64,000 nucleotides of DNA from an uncultured Candidatus Melainabacteria bacterium (GTDB lineage: Bacteria; Cyanobacteriota; Vampirovibrionia; Gastranaerophilales; Gastranaerophilaceae), in assembly GCA_934757245.1 (NCBI GenBank), contig CAKVLH010000002.1:62001-126000 (forward strand), written 5' to 3'. A model generated the notes under the pieces. That model saw only the letters and a list, made by a program, of their open reading frames with translations. It did not search any database and was not told the origin of the DNA. Position numbers and translations under genes: made by a program. This document shows, piece by piece, positions 1 to 8,713 of the stretch. Positions within the stretch are counted from its first letter, which is position 1, and the number at the start of each line of letters is the position of its first letter.

Positions 1-65
1 GATACATATTTTGCTTGAAAATTTGGAGTATTTGTGTTGTTGATTAACATAGATTATAATTCCTA

Positions 66-653
66 TTATTTTTTAACTTCCGGTGTCCAACGAAATCTTA
101 AGAATTGAGTGCCTAAGTCTACAAAACCATTTTTTTCATAAAAATCAATTGCAGAACTTACAGAATTTAATTCAATAATTTTATTAAATCCTTTAAGAAT
201 ATTTAAAATACTTGTACCAATGTATTTAAACATTGGACGTTCTTTATCAATAAAATCCGGATTAGTCTGTAATCTATGAAGGTTTAAATAATCTTTTCCT
301 TCCTTATTTTGCTTTGTTTCTACATCTGCTAAACCTAAAACATCATCATATCTGAGATTATCAAAATCATTTTTTTGCTTTGTTAATATATAAACTTTGT
401 TTGCTTCTCGGTCTAAATTTCCATAAGTTATTGCATCAGCACTCTGAAAAACATCCCAACCAAAACGGCTATCACACCAATAACGTGAAACATCTTTTAT
501 AGCTTTCAAATCTTTTTTATTAGCAGGGTCAAATTCCAAAAATGAAACTGCGCATTTTTCATATTCATTTTTTAGAGTATTCAATTTTTTTACTTGAGTT
601 GAACCTACGAATTTAGCTCTAAAATTAGGGGTTTGTGTATTGTTTATCATCAT
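66..653 (-). CDS. GNAT-like protein with N-terminal NFRAKF motif (paralogue 1)
   Basis: Function unknown, but the C-terminal part looks like a GNAT N-acetyltransferase fold: SAIDFYEKNGF near residue 165 is the usual acetyltransferase 'x-FYxKxGF' motif. The N-terminus MMINNTQTPNFRAKF carries an N-F-x-A motif at residues 10-13 that recurs in other proteins of this window. The gene directly to its right on the same strand (ending at 660) is a paralogue: compare EFDPANKKDL with EFDPTNEHDL, and VYILTKQKNDFD with IYILTSQKDKFD. The two genes lie six bases apart, so they probably arose by tandem duplication and are co-transcribed. No signal peptide or membrane segment is visible. Substrate cannot be predicted; a catalytically inactive GNAT fold is possible. 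Confidence 0.75.
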   Translation of the reverse strand: MMINNTQTPNFRAKFVGSTQVKKLNTLKNEYEKCAVSFLEFDPANKKDLKAIKDVSRYWCDSRFGWDVFQSADAITYGNLDREANKVYILTKQKNDFDNLRYDDVLGLADVETKQNKEGKDYLNLHRLQTNPDFIDKERPMFKYIGTSILNILKGFNKIIELNSVSSAIDFYEKNGFVDLGTQFLRFRWTPEVKK

Positions 654-659
654 AACGTT

Positions 660-1229
660 TTACTTCTTTCTCCAAATGTATTCCAACATTGATTCATCAG
701 TTAATTTAAAACCATTTCTTTCATAAAAGCGAGTTGCTTTTGTTGAAGAATATAATCGAATGACTTTACAAATTCTTTGAAATTCGTTAATCATAGCTAC
801 ACCAATATTCTTAAATTCACGATTACTGCTTCCATATTTATAATTAGGATTTACTTGAAAATATGCTAATTCATCTTTTCCTTTAGGTTGCTTTATCATA
901 TTTGCTAAACCTAAAATGTACTTTGCGTGAATTTTATCGAATTTGTCTTTTTGCGAAGTTAAAATATAAATTTTGTTTCGCTTTCTTTCTACAGTATCAC
1001 TCGTCATAAATTCTGCTGTTTGAAAAATTGGTGATACAAAATCTGCTTTTTTCCAGTTTTTATAAGTTCGACCAAGTGTAATCAAATCATGTTCGTTAGT
1101 AGGATCAAATTCCACCAAAGAAACCCTTTCTTTAACGTATTCTGCGGTTTTTGGATTAATCCTTTTGACATTTAATGATTTTATATATTTAGCATTGAAG
1201 TTGGTTGATGAAATATTGTTTATTTGCAT
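660..1229 (-). CDS. GNAT-like protein with N-terminal NFNAKY motif (paralogue 2)
   Basis: Tandem paralogue of the gene at 66-653. The C-terminal STKATRFYERNGF is again a GNAT-like motif, and the middle EFDPTNEHDLITL and KIYILTSQKDKFD match the neighbour. The longest frame opens at 1286, but I chose the internal ATG at 1229. The protein then begins MQINNISSTNFNAKY, which places N-F-x-A at residues 10-13, exactly as in the paralogue; the 19 extra upstream residues show no relation to it. No strong Shine-Dalgarno precedes either start. Upstream gene of a probable two-gene leftward unit. Function and substrate unknown. Confidence 0.72.
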   Translation of the reverse strand: MQINNISSTNFNAKYIKSLNVKRINPKTAEYVKERVSLVEFDPTNEHDLITLGRTYKNWKKADFVSPIFQTAEFMTSDTVERKRNKIYILTSQKDKFDKIHAKYILGLANMIKQPKGKDELAYFQVNPNYKYGSSNREFKNIGVAMINEFQRICKVIRLYSSTKATRFYERNGFKLTDESMLEYIWRKK

Positions 1230-1311
1230 GATATCTTTTATAAAACGCGTAAAAAATAAATTTGCTAGTGGTTTTACGTTTGTCAACCGACAATATGATC
1301 TTTTCTTTTTG

Positions 1312-1344
1312 GTTACTTTTTCTTTTTAGTAAAGAAAAAGTAAC
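1312..1344. repeat. intergenic hairpin, 14-bp stem
   Basis: GTTACTTTTTCTTT and its exact reverse complement are separated by five bases. Related C/T-rich stems (ACTTTTTCTTCTT near 4019; CTTACTTTTTTC near 4920) recur in this window. It has no U-tract on either side, so it looks like a dispersed palindromic repeat rather than a terminator. Confidence 0.6.
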
Positions 1345-1391
1345 TTGCAAAGCTCCTTTTCTTCTTTTAAAATATATACAAAGGTGGTTTT

Positions 1392-2105
1392 ATGGTTGAA
1401 AAGAAAAGAATTTTGATTGTCGATGACGACACAGAAATTAGGGATTTGTTAGAGTTTGATATATCGTCAAGCGGGTATTTTGTAGATACAGCTTGCGACG
1501 GTATGGAAGGCTTGAATAAGGCTTTAAATAACAAATACGATTTAATCCTGCTTGATGTTATGATGCCAAAAATGAATGGTTTTGATGTTTGCAAAAACAT
1601 TCGCCAAGCTAAAATCAATGTACCAATTTTAATGTTGACAGCTAAGGGTACGATTGGCGATAAAACAAGCGGATTTGATAGCGGTGCGGATGATTATTTG
1701 GTTAAACCATTTGACGTTCAAGAAGTTTTGTTGAGAATTCGTGTTTTATTGCGTAGAAATCAACCTCCTGTAGAAACAATGACTTCTAATGAGATTTTGG
1801 AAGCAGGCGAAATTGAGATTTTGCCTGACACATTAGAAACAATTATTCTCAATAAGAAAATCAAACTTACACCTACGGAATTTGAAATTTTGTATTGCTT
1901 AATGCAACATTTCAATAAACCTGTAACTCTTGCAACACTTCTTGAAGAGGTTTGGGGATATAGTAGCGACGAAGATGTAAGAATGTTAAGGGTTCACGTT
2001 GGCGCTTTAAGAAATAAAATCGAACCTGATACAAAAAAACCTAAATATTTGCATACGGTAACAAATGTTGGGTATAAGCTGACACCGTTTGGGGAAGTTG
2101 CGTAA
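1392..2105 (+). CDS. OmpR/PhoB-family response regulator
   Basis: DNA-binding half of a two-component system. Residues 5-122 are a receiver domain: acidic pocket D11-D13, phospho-acceptor D55 in LLDVMMP, switch T83 in LMLTAKG, and K105 in the DYLVKPF motif. Residues about 140-235 are a Trans_Reg_C winged helix (KLTPTEFEILYCLMQH ... VRMLRVHVGALRNKIEP ... TVTNVGYKL). The length of 237 residues is normal for the family. A Shine-Dalgarno AAAGGTGG precedes the ATG. The gene downstream on the same strand is a histidine kinase, so the two are very likely partners, although an octamer inverted-repeat element separates them. The stimulus is unknown. Confidence 0.93.
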   Translation: MVEKKRILIVDDDTEIRDLLEFDISSSGYFVDTACDGMEGLNKALNNKYDLILLDVMMPKMNGFDVCKNIRQAKINVPILMLTAKGTIGDKTSGFDSGADDYLVKPFDVQEVLLRIRVLLRRNQPPVETMTSNEILEAGEIEILPDTLETIILNKKIKLTPTEFEILYCLMQHFNKPVTLATLLEEVWGYSSDEDVRMLRVHVGALRNKIEPDTKKPKYLHTVTNVGYKLTPFGEVA

Positions 2106-2112
2106 ATGGCTG

Positions 2113-2238
2113 GGTGAATAAGTGAATAGGTGAATGAGTGAATAAGTTCATTTTAGATATTTTCAATGTTTAACGCGTTTTTATTTCAACATATTTAATA
2201 CGAACTTATTCACCTATTCACTCATTCACTTATTCACC
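2113..2238. repeat. octamer inverted-repeat element, copy a
   Basis: The left arm 2113-2149 and right arm 2202-2238 (37 nt each) are inverted copies, each made of four tandem GTGAATRR-type octamers. The arms match except for swapped AG/GA dinucleotides at two symmetrical places. On the minus strand the loop begins GTATTAAAT and ends AATATCTAAAAT, as in copies b, c and d. It lies between the response regulator and its kinase, so it would be transcribed as a long hairpin within the operon. Confidence 0.85.
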
Positions 2239-2282
2239 TCAATAAAAATTTCAGAATTACAAAATAAAAGCGTGGAACAAAA

Positions 2283-3950
2283 ATGGTTCAATTTTTTAGT
2301 AAAAGAAGATTAAAGATTGCAGAACAGATAATTATCGTTATCTTTTTTGCGGTGCTTATTCCGATGACAGTTAGCGGAATCATTATCAGTAATATTAACC
2401 AACAGTCAAATCGCGCACAGCTTCGCTCGGCAGCCGTCATGATTGCTAATATCGTGTCTGAAGAAATTGATGTTTTTGAACATTCAATCAATAACGAACT
2501 TACGCAAATCATTGCAAGCCTCGAATACTTGAATAATCCAAGCCAAGAACAAAGTTATCTTGATAGTATTATCGGTAATTTACCTTTTTACAAAGAATTA
2601 GCAGTTGTTAAAAAAAGTCAACTTGATAAATACAAAATGTACAGTATTCAAGACGATTATACCGTATTTAGCCGTCCGATGAAGAATGGACGCTATTTGG
2701 TTGCTGTTTTGGATATCAAGAATTTGCAAAAAAATCTTTTCAAAACTTTAACTGAAGATAAGCGACAAATCTATGTTTTAGTTGGTAAAGATTTGGTTGC
2801 AACAAGTAATTATTCACAAGAAGGCTACGATAAAAGTATTGCGCAACTTCCGACAAAACTTAAAGAAAACGAGCCTGTAATTTATGGTAATACAAAAAAC
2901 CAACCGCTTGTTTATTTAAAAAAAACCAGTCCGGACGTAACAATTATTGTTAATACTTCTGAGATTGTTACAAAACATACGATTGACTACAACCGCGATA
3001 AAATCATACTTTCGATACTTCTTACAATACTCACTGTATTCTTAGTAGTAGGATTATACACATCTTACCTATACATTAATATTCGTCAGCTTTTTAAGGC
3101 AATTATTGCGATATCAAAAGGAAACTATGAAAGACGAATTAGGCTACTAACCAATATTTTTACGCCTTTTGAGATTGTTTTCCTTGGAAATGAGTTCAAC
3201 AGAATGGTTAACCAGATTCACAAGTCTTATATTCAGCTCAAAAAGAAGAACAAAGAGCTTAAACAAATGAATGAATTTCGCTCAAATATGATTGATACGG
3301 TTAGCCACGAATTCAGAACACCGCTTACAAGCATTCAAGGATATACTTCAAGACTTTTAAGACAGGATATTAAGATTGATGAAGAAACAAAAGTTAAATC
3401 GCTTAAGATTATTAAAAGACAATCTGAACGCTTAAAACGCATGATTGAAGATTTGCTTGTAATTCCTGACATTGAAGGCGCAAGATTAAATGTTAATTTG
3501 GTTAATCTTCCGATTAATTCTGTTATTGAAAGTTCGATTATGCTTGTAAGAAATGACGCGAACAAAGAAATTATCAATAATGTTCAAGATTGTGAAATAG
3601 AAATTTTGGCTGATACGGATAGAATTGAACAGGTTTTTGTAAACCTTATTGAAAACGCAATTAAGTATTCTAAGGATGAAAGCCCAATTACTTTAGATTA
3701 TGAAATTAGGGATGAAAAGCTCGTTGTAAGCGTTCAAAATGCTTATGAAGTTATTCCGAGAGAAAAACTTAAGACTTTGTTTGATAAATTCACTCGAGTT
3801 GATGATAAGACTACACGCACAACTCGCGGAACAGGTTTAGGCTTATTTATTGTTAAAGGTTTAGTTGAAGCTATGGGCGGAGAAATCAGACTTTATTCTA
3901 ATGAAGAATGCGGATTTTGTATTAAAGTATTTATGCCAATCGCGGATTAG
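2283..3950 (+). CDS. membrane sensor histidine kinase
   Basis: Predicted inner-membrane sensor that autophosphorylates and passes phosphate to the adjacent response regulator. There is a TM helix at about 16-36, an extracytoplasmic sensing region at about 37-240, a second TM helix at about 241-265, then a HAMP-like linker. The HisKA H-box has the phospho-acceptor H342 in VSHEFRTPL. The HATPase domain shows the N-box (FVNLIENAIKYS, around 457) and G-box (GTGLGLFIVKG, around 516). The sensing region is not a family I can name. The length of 555 aa is normal. The order regulator then kinase, same strand, 177 bp apart, supports a cognate pair. A stem with a T-rich tail lies 70 bp downstream. Confidence 0.92.
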   Translation: MVQFFSKRRLKIAEQIIIVIFFAVLIPMTVSGIIISNINQQSNRAQLRSAAVMIANIVSEEIDVFEHSINNELTQIIASLEYLNNPSQEQSYLDSIIGNLPFYKELAVVKKSQLDKYKMYSIQDDYTVFSRPMKNGRYLVAVLDIKNLQKNLFKTLTEDKRQIYVLVGKDLVATSNYSQEGYDKSIAQLPTKLKENEPVIYGNTKNQPLVYLKKTSPDVTIIVNTSEIVTKHTIDYNRDKIILSILLTILTVFLVVGLYTSYLYINIRQLFKAIIAISKGNYERRIRLLTNIFTPFEIVFLGNEFNRMVNQIHKSYIQLKKKNKELKQMNEFRSNMIDTVSHEFRTPLTSIQGYTSRLLRQDIKIDEETKVKSLKIIKRQSERLKRMIEDLLVIPDIEGARLNVNLVNLPINSVIESSIMLVRNDANKEIINNVQDCEIEILADTDRIEQVFVNLIENAIKYSKDESPITLDYEIRDEKLVVSVQNAYEVIPREKLKTLFDKFTRVDDKTTRTTRGTGLGLFIVKGLVEAMGGEIRLYSNEECGFCIKVFMPIAD

Positions 3951-4018
3951 GATAAATACTTTTGTTAGGTAAACTAACATATTTTTTAAGAAAACTTTTT
4001 TATTTTAAAATTCTTCTT

Positions 4019-4058
4019 ACTTTTTCTTCTTTGAAAAAGCAAGAAGAAAAAGTTTTTT
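4019..4058 (+). terminator. probable terminator after the two-component operon
   Basis: ACTTTTTCTTCTT (4019-4031) pairs exactly with AAGAAGAAAAAGT (4041-4053), followed by six T residues. It lies about 70 bp after the kinase stop codon. The arms are purine/pyrimidine-skewed and resemble other dispersed hairpins here, so a repeat origin is possible. Confidence 0.5.
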
Positions 4059-4252
4059 GCTTTACTTTCAAGTTGGTAAATGTTACTACTAACTAGATTT
4101 GTTTACCCCCAAAAAGAAGAAACTTTTACAGCTATTTTTATACAAAAAAATACAAAAATTTTCTATCTTTTTTCTATCTTGAAATCGCTAAAATATCTAT
4201 ATTGATTAAATTATAGCGTTTTAAAGATGTTAAAATTTTCGCTAAATTTTCT

Positions 4253-4545
4253 CATGTTCAAAACTATGTAGAAAACATGTTCAAAAGTCGAAAGTTTTGA
4301 ACATTTTTTGTTAGTTTTGAACATCGTTTTAAAAACTTTTTAAAATCATTGTAGAAAAATGTTCAAAACTTTTAAGTTTTCTACATGTTTTCTACATAGT
4401 TTTGAACATGAAAAAGGCTTATTATTATTGAATTTCAAATAGTTTTGCACAAATAATTCGAGCAGAAGAAGAAGATGATGATTAATTTATATATATAATT
4501 AAATAATATAATTATAATAATAAAAAGTTTTGAAAAACTTTTAGA
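4253..4545. other. iteron-like cluster with AT-rich flank (possible replication origin)
   Basis: Arms 4253-4286 and 4377-4410 form a 34-nt inverted repeat with two mismatches. Within it the 11-mer ATGTTCAAAAC or its complement occurs six times (near 4254, 4277 with one change, 4294, 4314, 4359 and 4399). TTTTCTACA or its complement occurs four times (4267, 4350, 4377, 4388); this differs by one base from the DnaA-box variant TTTTCCACA. Immediately right, 4480-4525 is almost pure A/T and could unwind. Clustered boxes plus an AT-rich flank in a 1.4 kb gene-free region suggests an origin or iteron region. dnaN lies 34 kb away and no dnaA is present, so this stays tentative; nested mobile palindromes are the alternative. 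Confidence 0.3.
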
Positions 4546-4640
4546 AAAAAAAAAATCCTTTTAAAAGAAATAAGGAATTAATTTTTTATTTTGTTTTTAT
4601 TAAATTTCAATTAGAGATAATAAAGTTTTATTCAATTATT

Positions 4641-4692
4641 ATTTAATGGATTGCTTCGTCGCCAAAAATAATTGTTGCTCCTTGCAATGACA
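4641..4692. repeat. GGATTGCTTCGTCGCC / CTTGCAATGAC intergenic repeat
   Basis: A copy of the GGATTGCTTCGTCG...CTCCTTGCAATGAC repeat. Sequences of this kind occur between genes in many unrelated bacteria. Further copies in this window lie at 13516-13577 and 45636-45735. Confidence 0.65.
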
Positions 4693-4700
4693 GAATTATT

Positions 4701-5100
4701 TGAACGACAATCGCACCGCGAACGTGTGGCGATTAGCCACGATAGTGAGCGTAAAAGTGCAAGCTCTGCTTGCTAATCATCCATTTTATTCACGCTCGTA
4801 AGAGCGTAGGAAACTATGGCGTGTTTTCTCTTTCTTTTCGTTCTTTTCTTTCTCTTTTTATTCGCAACAAAAGAGAAAGAAAAGGACATTTAAGAAAACT
4901 TTTTTTATTACAAAATAATTCTTACTTTTTTCTTTTTTATTGCGAAATAAAAAGAAAAAAGTAAGCAAAAAAGAAAAATCACGCAATAGTTTTCTACAAC
5001 CTTACGGTTGTTGTTCAAATTGATGTTGCAAGCAGAGCTTGCACTCTTACGCTCACTATCGTGGCTAATCGCCACACGTTCGCGGTGCGATTGTCGTTCA
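4701..5100. repeat. 400-bp imperfect palindrome
   Basis: Outer arms 4701-4773 and 5028-5100 are 73-nt inverted copies with a single mismatch. Similarity resumes further inward: GTAGGAAACTATGGCGTG near 4807 against the complement of CACGCAATAGTTTTCTAC near 4981, followed by matching pyrimidine-rich tracts that converge at about 4900. The whole stretch therefore folds back on itself. It is more GC-rich at its ends than the surrounding DNA. A 64-codon frame (4770-4964) lies inside it and is not credible as a gene. It may be a non-autonomous mobile element or a decayed inverted duplication. Confidence 0.8.
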
Positions 5101-5232
5101 GTTTAATTTTTTTAAAATAGATACAAAACTCGATTCACTACAGCAAAAGATAGATTTGATAAAAATAATTCCTCTCACAAAATAATTTTGCAATATTGCA
5201 AAATTATTTATTCTATGCCATAATCAAATTAA

Positions 5233-5262
5233 GGTTGGGAGCCTCGAGGTTGGGAACCTCGT
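5233..5262. repeat. 15-bp tandem duplication
   Basis: GGTTGGGAGCCTCGA is followed directly by GGTTGGGAACCTCGT. The second copy also forms the hairpin CGAGGTT-GGG-AACCTCG. It lies about 60 bp upstream of the helicase gene and may affect its leader. It belongs to the loose GGTTGGG hairpin group seen elsewhere here. Confidence 0.6.
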
Positions 5263-5323
5263 AGTAAATTTTTTATTTACTATTTAGTATTTTTAGCCCG
5301 AAAAGGATGAGTACCTCACATTC

Positions 5324-8300
5324 ATGAGCGAATTTAAGTTTGATTATAAATTTTTAAAAAAGAATGCGACGTCAGGTAGTTGGCGACGCGGTTATGAGTA
5401 TTACCAAAAAGATATGATTCTTGAAGCTTACCCTGAAAAAAACTTTTTCAAAGGTAAAGTAAAAGGTAACTACCAAGATTTTTATGTTACCGATTTAATC
5501 TTTAAGAAAAACAAAGTAGAAGCAAGATGTAATTGCCCTCTAAAAGAAGAATGGTGCAAACACGCTGTAGCAATCGGTCTAAAAGCTATTGAAACACGTG
5601 CGTACGATAATTGGATGTATGAAAAATACGGCGTTGAACCAGATTTATCAGATGTTGATACAACATTAAAAGAAGTTCCAAAAGGTAGCTACATCTTCCA
5701 CTTTAACCCAAAAAGACGTCAAAACTTTTTCTCAATATTAGTTAGAGATAGAGCAACAAATAAAATCGTACGTTCTTTAGAAAATATTTTAAGAGCCTTA
5801 ATTGATGTTCAAAAAAATGATCCGACATTTGAACTTAATAATTCTCAAAAAGCAGAATTGGCTTTATTCCAAACGCTTTTGAAAATCGCAAAACAAGATA
5901 AAAAAGCAGGTTGGTATGATATTCCGATTACAAAATTTGCTCCGGTTTTTCCTTTAATGGCAGAACTTGATGAAGTTTTGGATGAGAAAACAAAAGATAG
6001 AATTCAATTTACTGATAAAGTTTGGGATTTGAATTTAGATGTTTCAACTACAAGCGTGAATGGCGGAACAAACATTGTTCTGGAACTATTTTGGACTCGT
6101 CCTGATAAAGATGAAATTTATCCGTTTGAAGAAGTAAAATATTTTTCACGTCAAATTAAGTGGGGAAGATATGAAAATATTATTTTCCCGATTAATATTG
6201 CGATGAATGAACTTCCTCAAAGTATTATTAAATCAACTTTTACAGACTTAAAAGAAGCTGATGGCGGTAAATTTGTTTATGAAGAACTTCCACATCTTCA
6301 AGAAATTATGAACGTAACAATCGCTGAAAATATTTCTAAATTGTTACTTGAACATAAACCGCCTGTAAATGTTGTAACGCTTGGTATCGACTATGACCAA
6401 TCTTTGAAAGCTTCATTGGAATTCGATTATTCAGGTGTGAGAGTTCCTTATTCAAAAAGTAAAGACAAATCACCTTATCTTTCTGTAAAAAGTAAAGATG
6501 AAGAAGGTCTTGTTTATTGGATAAAACGTGATTATGAACACGAGCAAATGGCTTATAATATGCTTCTTGCTTGTAAATTTGTTCCAATGCAGACAAATAA
6601 TTTGGCTTTAGAAAAAGAAACTGCGATTGATTTTTATAATTATTATAAACAACAAGCCGGTGAAGGTTGGGTATTTGAAGAACGTGATGATATGAGCTTC
6701 TTTAAATTACTTGCCGAGCCGTTTAAAATGTGTGCAAAAATTGATTTTTCAGAAGATTCAGCGGATAGTATGGAAATTCAATTGTATGGTCAAGTCGGCG
6801 AAGAAATTATTAACTTTGATGATATTTATGAAACAATCCAAAGTGGTGAAAAATATGCACGTGTTCGCAGTTTAGGTTTTGTTGAATATCCGGCTCAAAA
6901 TATTTATCAAATCATGCGCTCGTTTAACTCGTTTGACGCATATAGAAACAGCGATAATACCTTCTTGGTTAAAACTTATCGTGTAGGTTTGATTACCGAA
7001 CTTCAAAACCAAGGTTTTGAACTTGTAATGAGCGATAAATTTAAAGGTTTTTGGGAACAAATTTCAACCTTCTCAACAACTTCTGACGGAATTGAAATTC
7101 CTAGTGGAGTTAACGCAGAATTTCGTGAATATCAGGTTAAAGGTTTCCATTGGCTGTGGTTCTTGTACCAATATGGTTTAAACGGTATTCTTGCTGATGA
7201 TATGGGGTTAGGTAAAACGCTTCAAGCTTTGAGTTTATTACAAAAAGCTAAAGAAGTTGACGGGCCTCAACCAACTTTGGTTATTGCGCCAACAACAGTT
7301 GTATTCAACTGGGAAGCTGAAATTCAGAAGTTTACACCTGATTTGACTTGCTTAAAACTTTCAGGGCCTGAACGTAAAACTTTATTTAAGCATATTCCTG
7401 AATACGATATTGTAATTACAAGTTATGCGCTTGTAAGACGTGATATTGCAAAATTAAAGAAATTTAATTTCAGATACGTTATTTTGGATGAATCTCAAAA
7501 TATTAAAAACGCGATTTCTCAAACTGCACAAGCTGTTAAAGAATTGCAATCTGATCACAAGCTTGCCTTATCTGGTACTCCAATTGAAAACAAATTGGAA
7601 GAGCTTTGGTCTGTATTTGATTTCTTGATGCCCGGTTTCTTGTTTAATGTTGCAGAATTTAATTACCGCTACGTTACACCGATTATGGAAAGACAGGATA
7701 AGACTGTTGAAAAACGTCTTAAACTTCAAATTTTCCCATTCATTTTACGTCGTATGAAACGAGATGTTGCGAAAGATTTGCCTGATAAAGTTGAAAACAT
7801 GGCTTATTGCGAACTTACGGACGAACAACGCGACTTTTACTTGGATGTACTTGATAGTACAAAAGAAGAATTATTTAAGAGTATTGAACTTAACGGTCTT
7901 GAAAAGAGCCGTATGTCAATTTTCTCAGCGTTGCTTAGATTACGTCAAATCTGTTGTCACCCTAAACTTTATGATAAAGAACACGTTAAAGGTGTGATGA
8001 AGTCAGGTAAGTTTGAATATTTAAAAGGCATGTTGGAACAGATTATTCAAGAAAAACACAGAGTGCTTTTATTCAGTCAATTTGTTGATATGCTTGATAT
8101 TATTAAAGGCTGGCTTGAACGTTCAGGAATTCCTTATGAATACTTAACAGGTAAGACAAAAGACCGTCAAGCTGCTGTAGAAAACTTTAACAATAATCCG
8201 AATATACCGATTTTCTTAATCAGTTTGAAAGCCGGCGGTACAGGTTTGAACTTAACAGGTGCGGATTATGTAATTCATTATGACCCTTGGTGGAATCCTG

Positions 8301-8515
8301 CTGTTGAAGATCAGGCTACAGATAGAGCTTACCGTATCGGACAAACTAAAAAAGTATTTGTATACAGACTTATTACCAAAAATACGGTTGAAGAAAAAAT
8401 CCAAAAAATCAAAGGCAGAAAACGCGACCTTGTTGATAGCGTAGTTTCTATTGATAGAAATATTACGAAATCACTTACAATGGATGATATTAAAGAAATT
8501 TTCTCTGTTGATTAG
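5324..8515 (+). CDS. SWIM zinc-finger SNF2-family helicase
   Basis: ATP-dependent DNA translocase of the Swi2/Snf2 group (RapA/HepA-like bacterial type). The N-terminal SWIM zinc finger has C69-x-C71-x6-C78-x-H80. A long middle region (about 100-600) lacks recognisable motifs. The SNF2 core follows: Walker A ADDMGLGKT near 625-633, the Walker B region ILDESQN near 720 (DESQ in place of the classic DEAH), and LSGTPIEN. The C-terminal helicase lobe has GGTGLNLTGADYVIHYDPWW and DQATDRAYRIGQT near 995. The length of 1063 aa is typical for SWIM-SNF2 proteins. AAAGGATG upstream of the ATG may serve as ribosome site, with long spacing. Role inferred: remodelling protein-DNA complexes or transcription recycling. 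It stands alone beside the repeat-rich region. Confidence 0.93.
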   Translation: MSEFKFDYKFLKKNATSGSWRRGYEYYQKDMILEAYPEKNFFKGKVKGNYQDFYVTDLIFKKNKVEARCNCPLKEEWCKHAVAIGLKAIETRAYDNWMYEKYGVEPDLSDVDTTLKEVPKGSYIFHFNPKRRQNFFSILVRDRATNKIVRSLENILRALIDVQKNDPTFELNNSQKAELALFQTLLKIAKQDKKAGWYDIPITKFAPVFPLMAELDEVLDEKTKDRIQFTDKVWDLNLDVSTTSVNGGTNIVLELFWTRPDKDEIYPFEEVKYFSRQIKWGRYENIIFPINIAMNELPQSIIKSTFTDLKEADGGKFVYEELPHLQEIMNVTIAENISKLLLEHKPPVNVVTLGIDYDQSLKASLEFDYSGVRVPYSKSKDKSPYLSVKSKDEEGLVYWIKRDYEHEQMAYNMLLACKFVPMQTNNLALEKETAIDFYNYYKQQAGEGWVFEERDDMSFFKLLAEPFKMCAKIDFSEDSADSMEIQLYGQVGEEIINFDDIYETIQSGEKYARVRSLGFVEYPAQNIYQIMRSFNSFDAYRNSDNTFLVKTYRVGLITELQNQGFELVMSDKFKGFWEQISTFSTTSDGIEIPSGVNAEFREYQVKGFHWLWFLYQYGLNGILADDMGLGKTLQALSLLQKAKEVDGPQPTLVIAPTTVVFNWEAEIQKFTPDLTCLKLSGPERKTLFKHIPEYDIVITSYALVRRDIAKLKKFNFRYVILDESQNIKNAISQTAQAVKELQSDHKLALSGTPIENKLEELWSVFDFLMPGFLFNVAEFNYRYVTPIMERQDKTVEKRLKLQIFPFILRRMKRDVAKDLPDKVENMAYCELTDEQRDFYLDVLDSTKEELFKSIELNGLEKSRMSIFSALLRLRQICCHPKLYDKEHVKGVMKSGKFEYLKGMLEQIIQEKHRVLLFSQFVDMLDIIKGWLERSGIPYEYLTGKTKDRQAAVENFNNNPNIPIFLISLKAGGTGLNLTGADYVIHYDPWWNPAVEDQATDRAYRIGQTKKVFVYRLITKNTVEEKIQKIKGRKRDLVDSVVSIDRNITKSLTMDDIKEIFSVD

Positions 8516-8526
8516 AATTTGTTTTA

Positions 8527-8559
8527 AGATTATGGGTGCAATTTTTGCACCCATAATCT
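8527..8559 (+). terminator. strong hairpin after the SNF2 gene
   Basis: AGATTATGGGTGCAA and its exact complement form a 15-bp stem with a TTT loop, 11 bp after the stop codon. The U-tract is poor (TTCAATTG). The core GGGTGCAA...TTGCACCC matches the GTAGGGTGCA hairpin repeats at 40915, 45604 and 50444, so it could be a repeat recruited as terminator. Confidence 0.55.
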
Positions 8560-8713
8560 TTCAATTGAAAGAATATGGTACTTTTTTATATTAAAAACTC
8601 CTATCCCTGTAACATTAAATGCCTAATTGTAAAGATTTTGTAATGATTTGACATTTTTCTGATACAATTAATAAAAAGTGGTAAAATAGCCGAGAATTAA
8701 GGGAAAAGAGATT

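Noticed and set aside
1230..1286. 19-residue extension of the second GNAT-like gene
   Set aside because: The extension has no counterpart in the tandem paralogue, while the internal ATG gives an N-terminus matching it position by position.
4770..4964. 64-codon open frame
   Set aside because: It lies wholly inside the 400-bp palindrome, has low-complexity Lys/Phe/Ser composition and no ribosome site.
8648..8687. TTGACA upstream of the AGCS transporter
   Set aside because: No -10 box lies at 16-18 bp (TACAAT is too close, TAAAAT too far), so I do not call a promoter.
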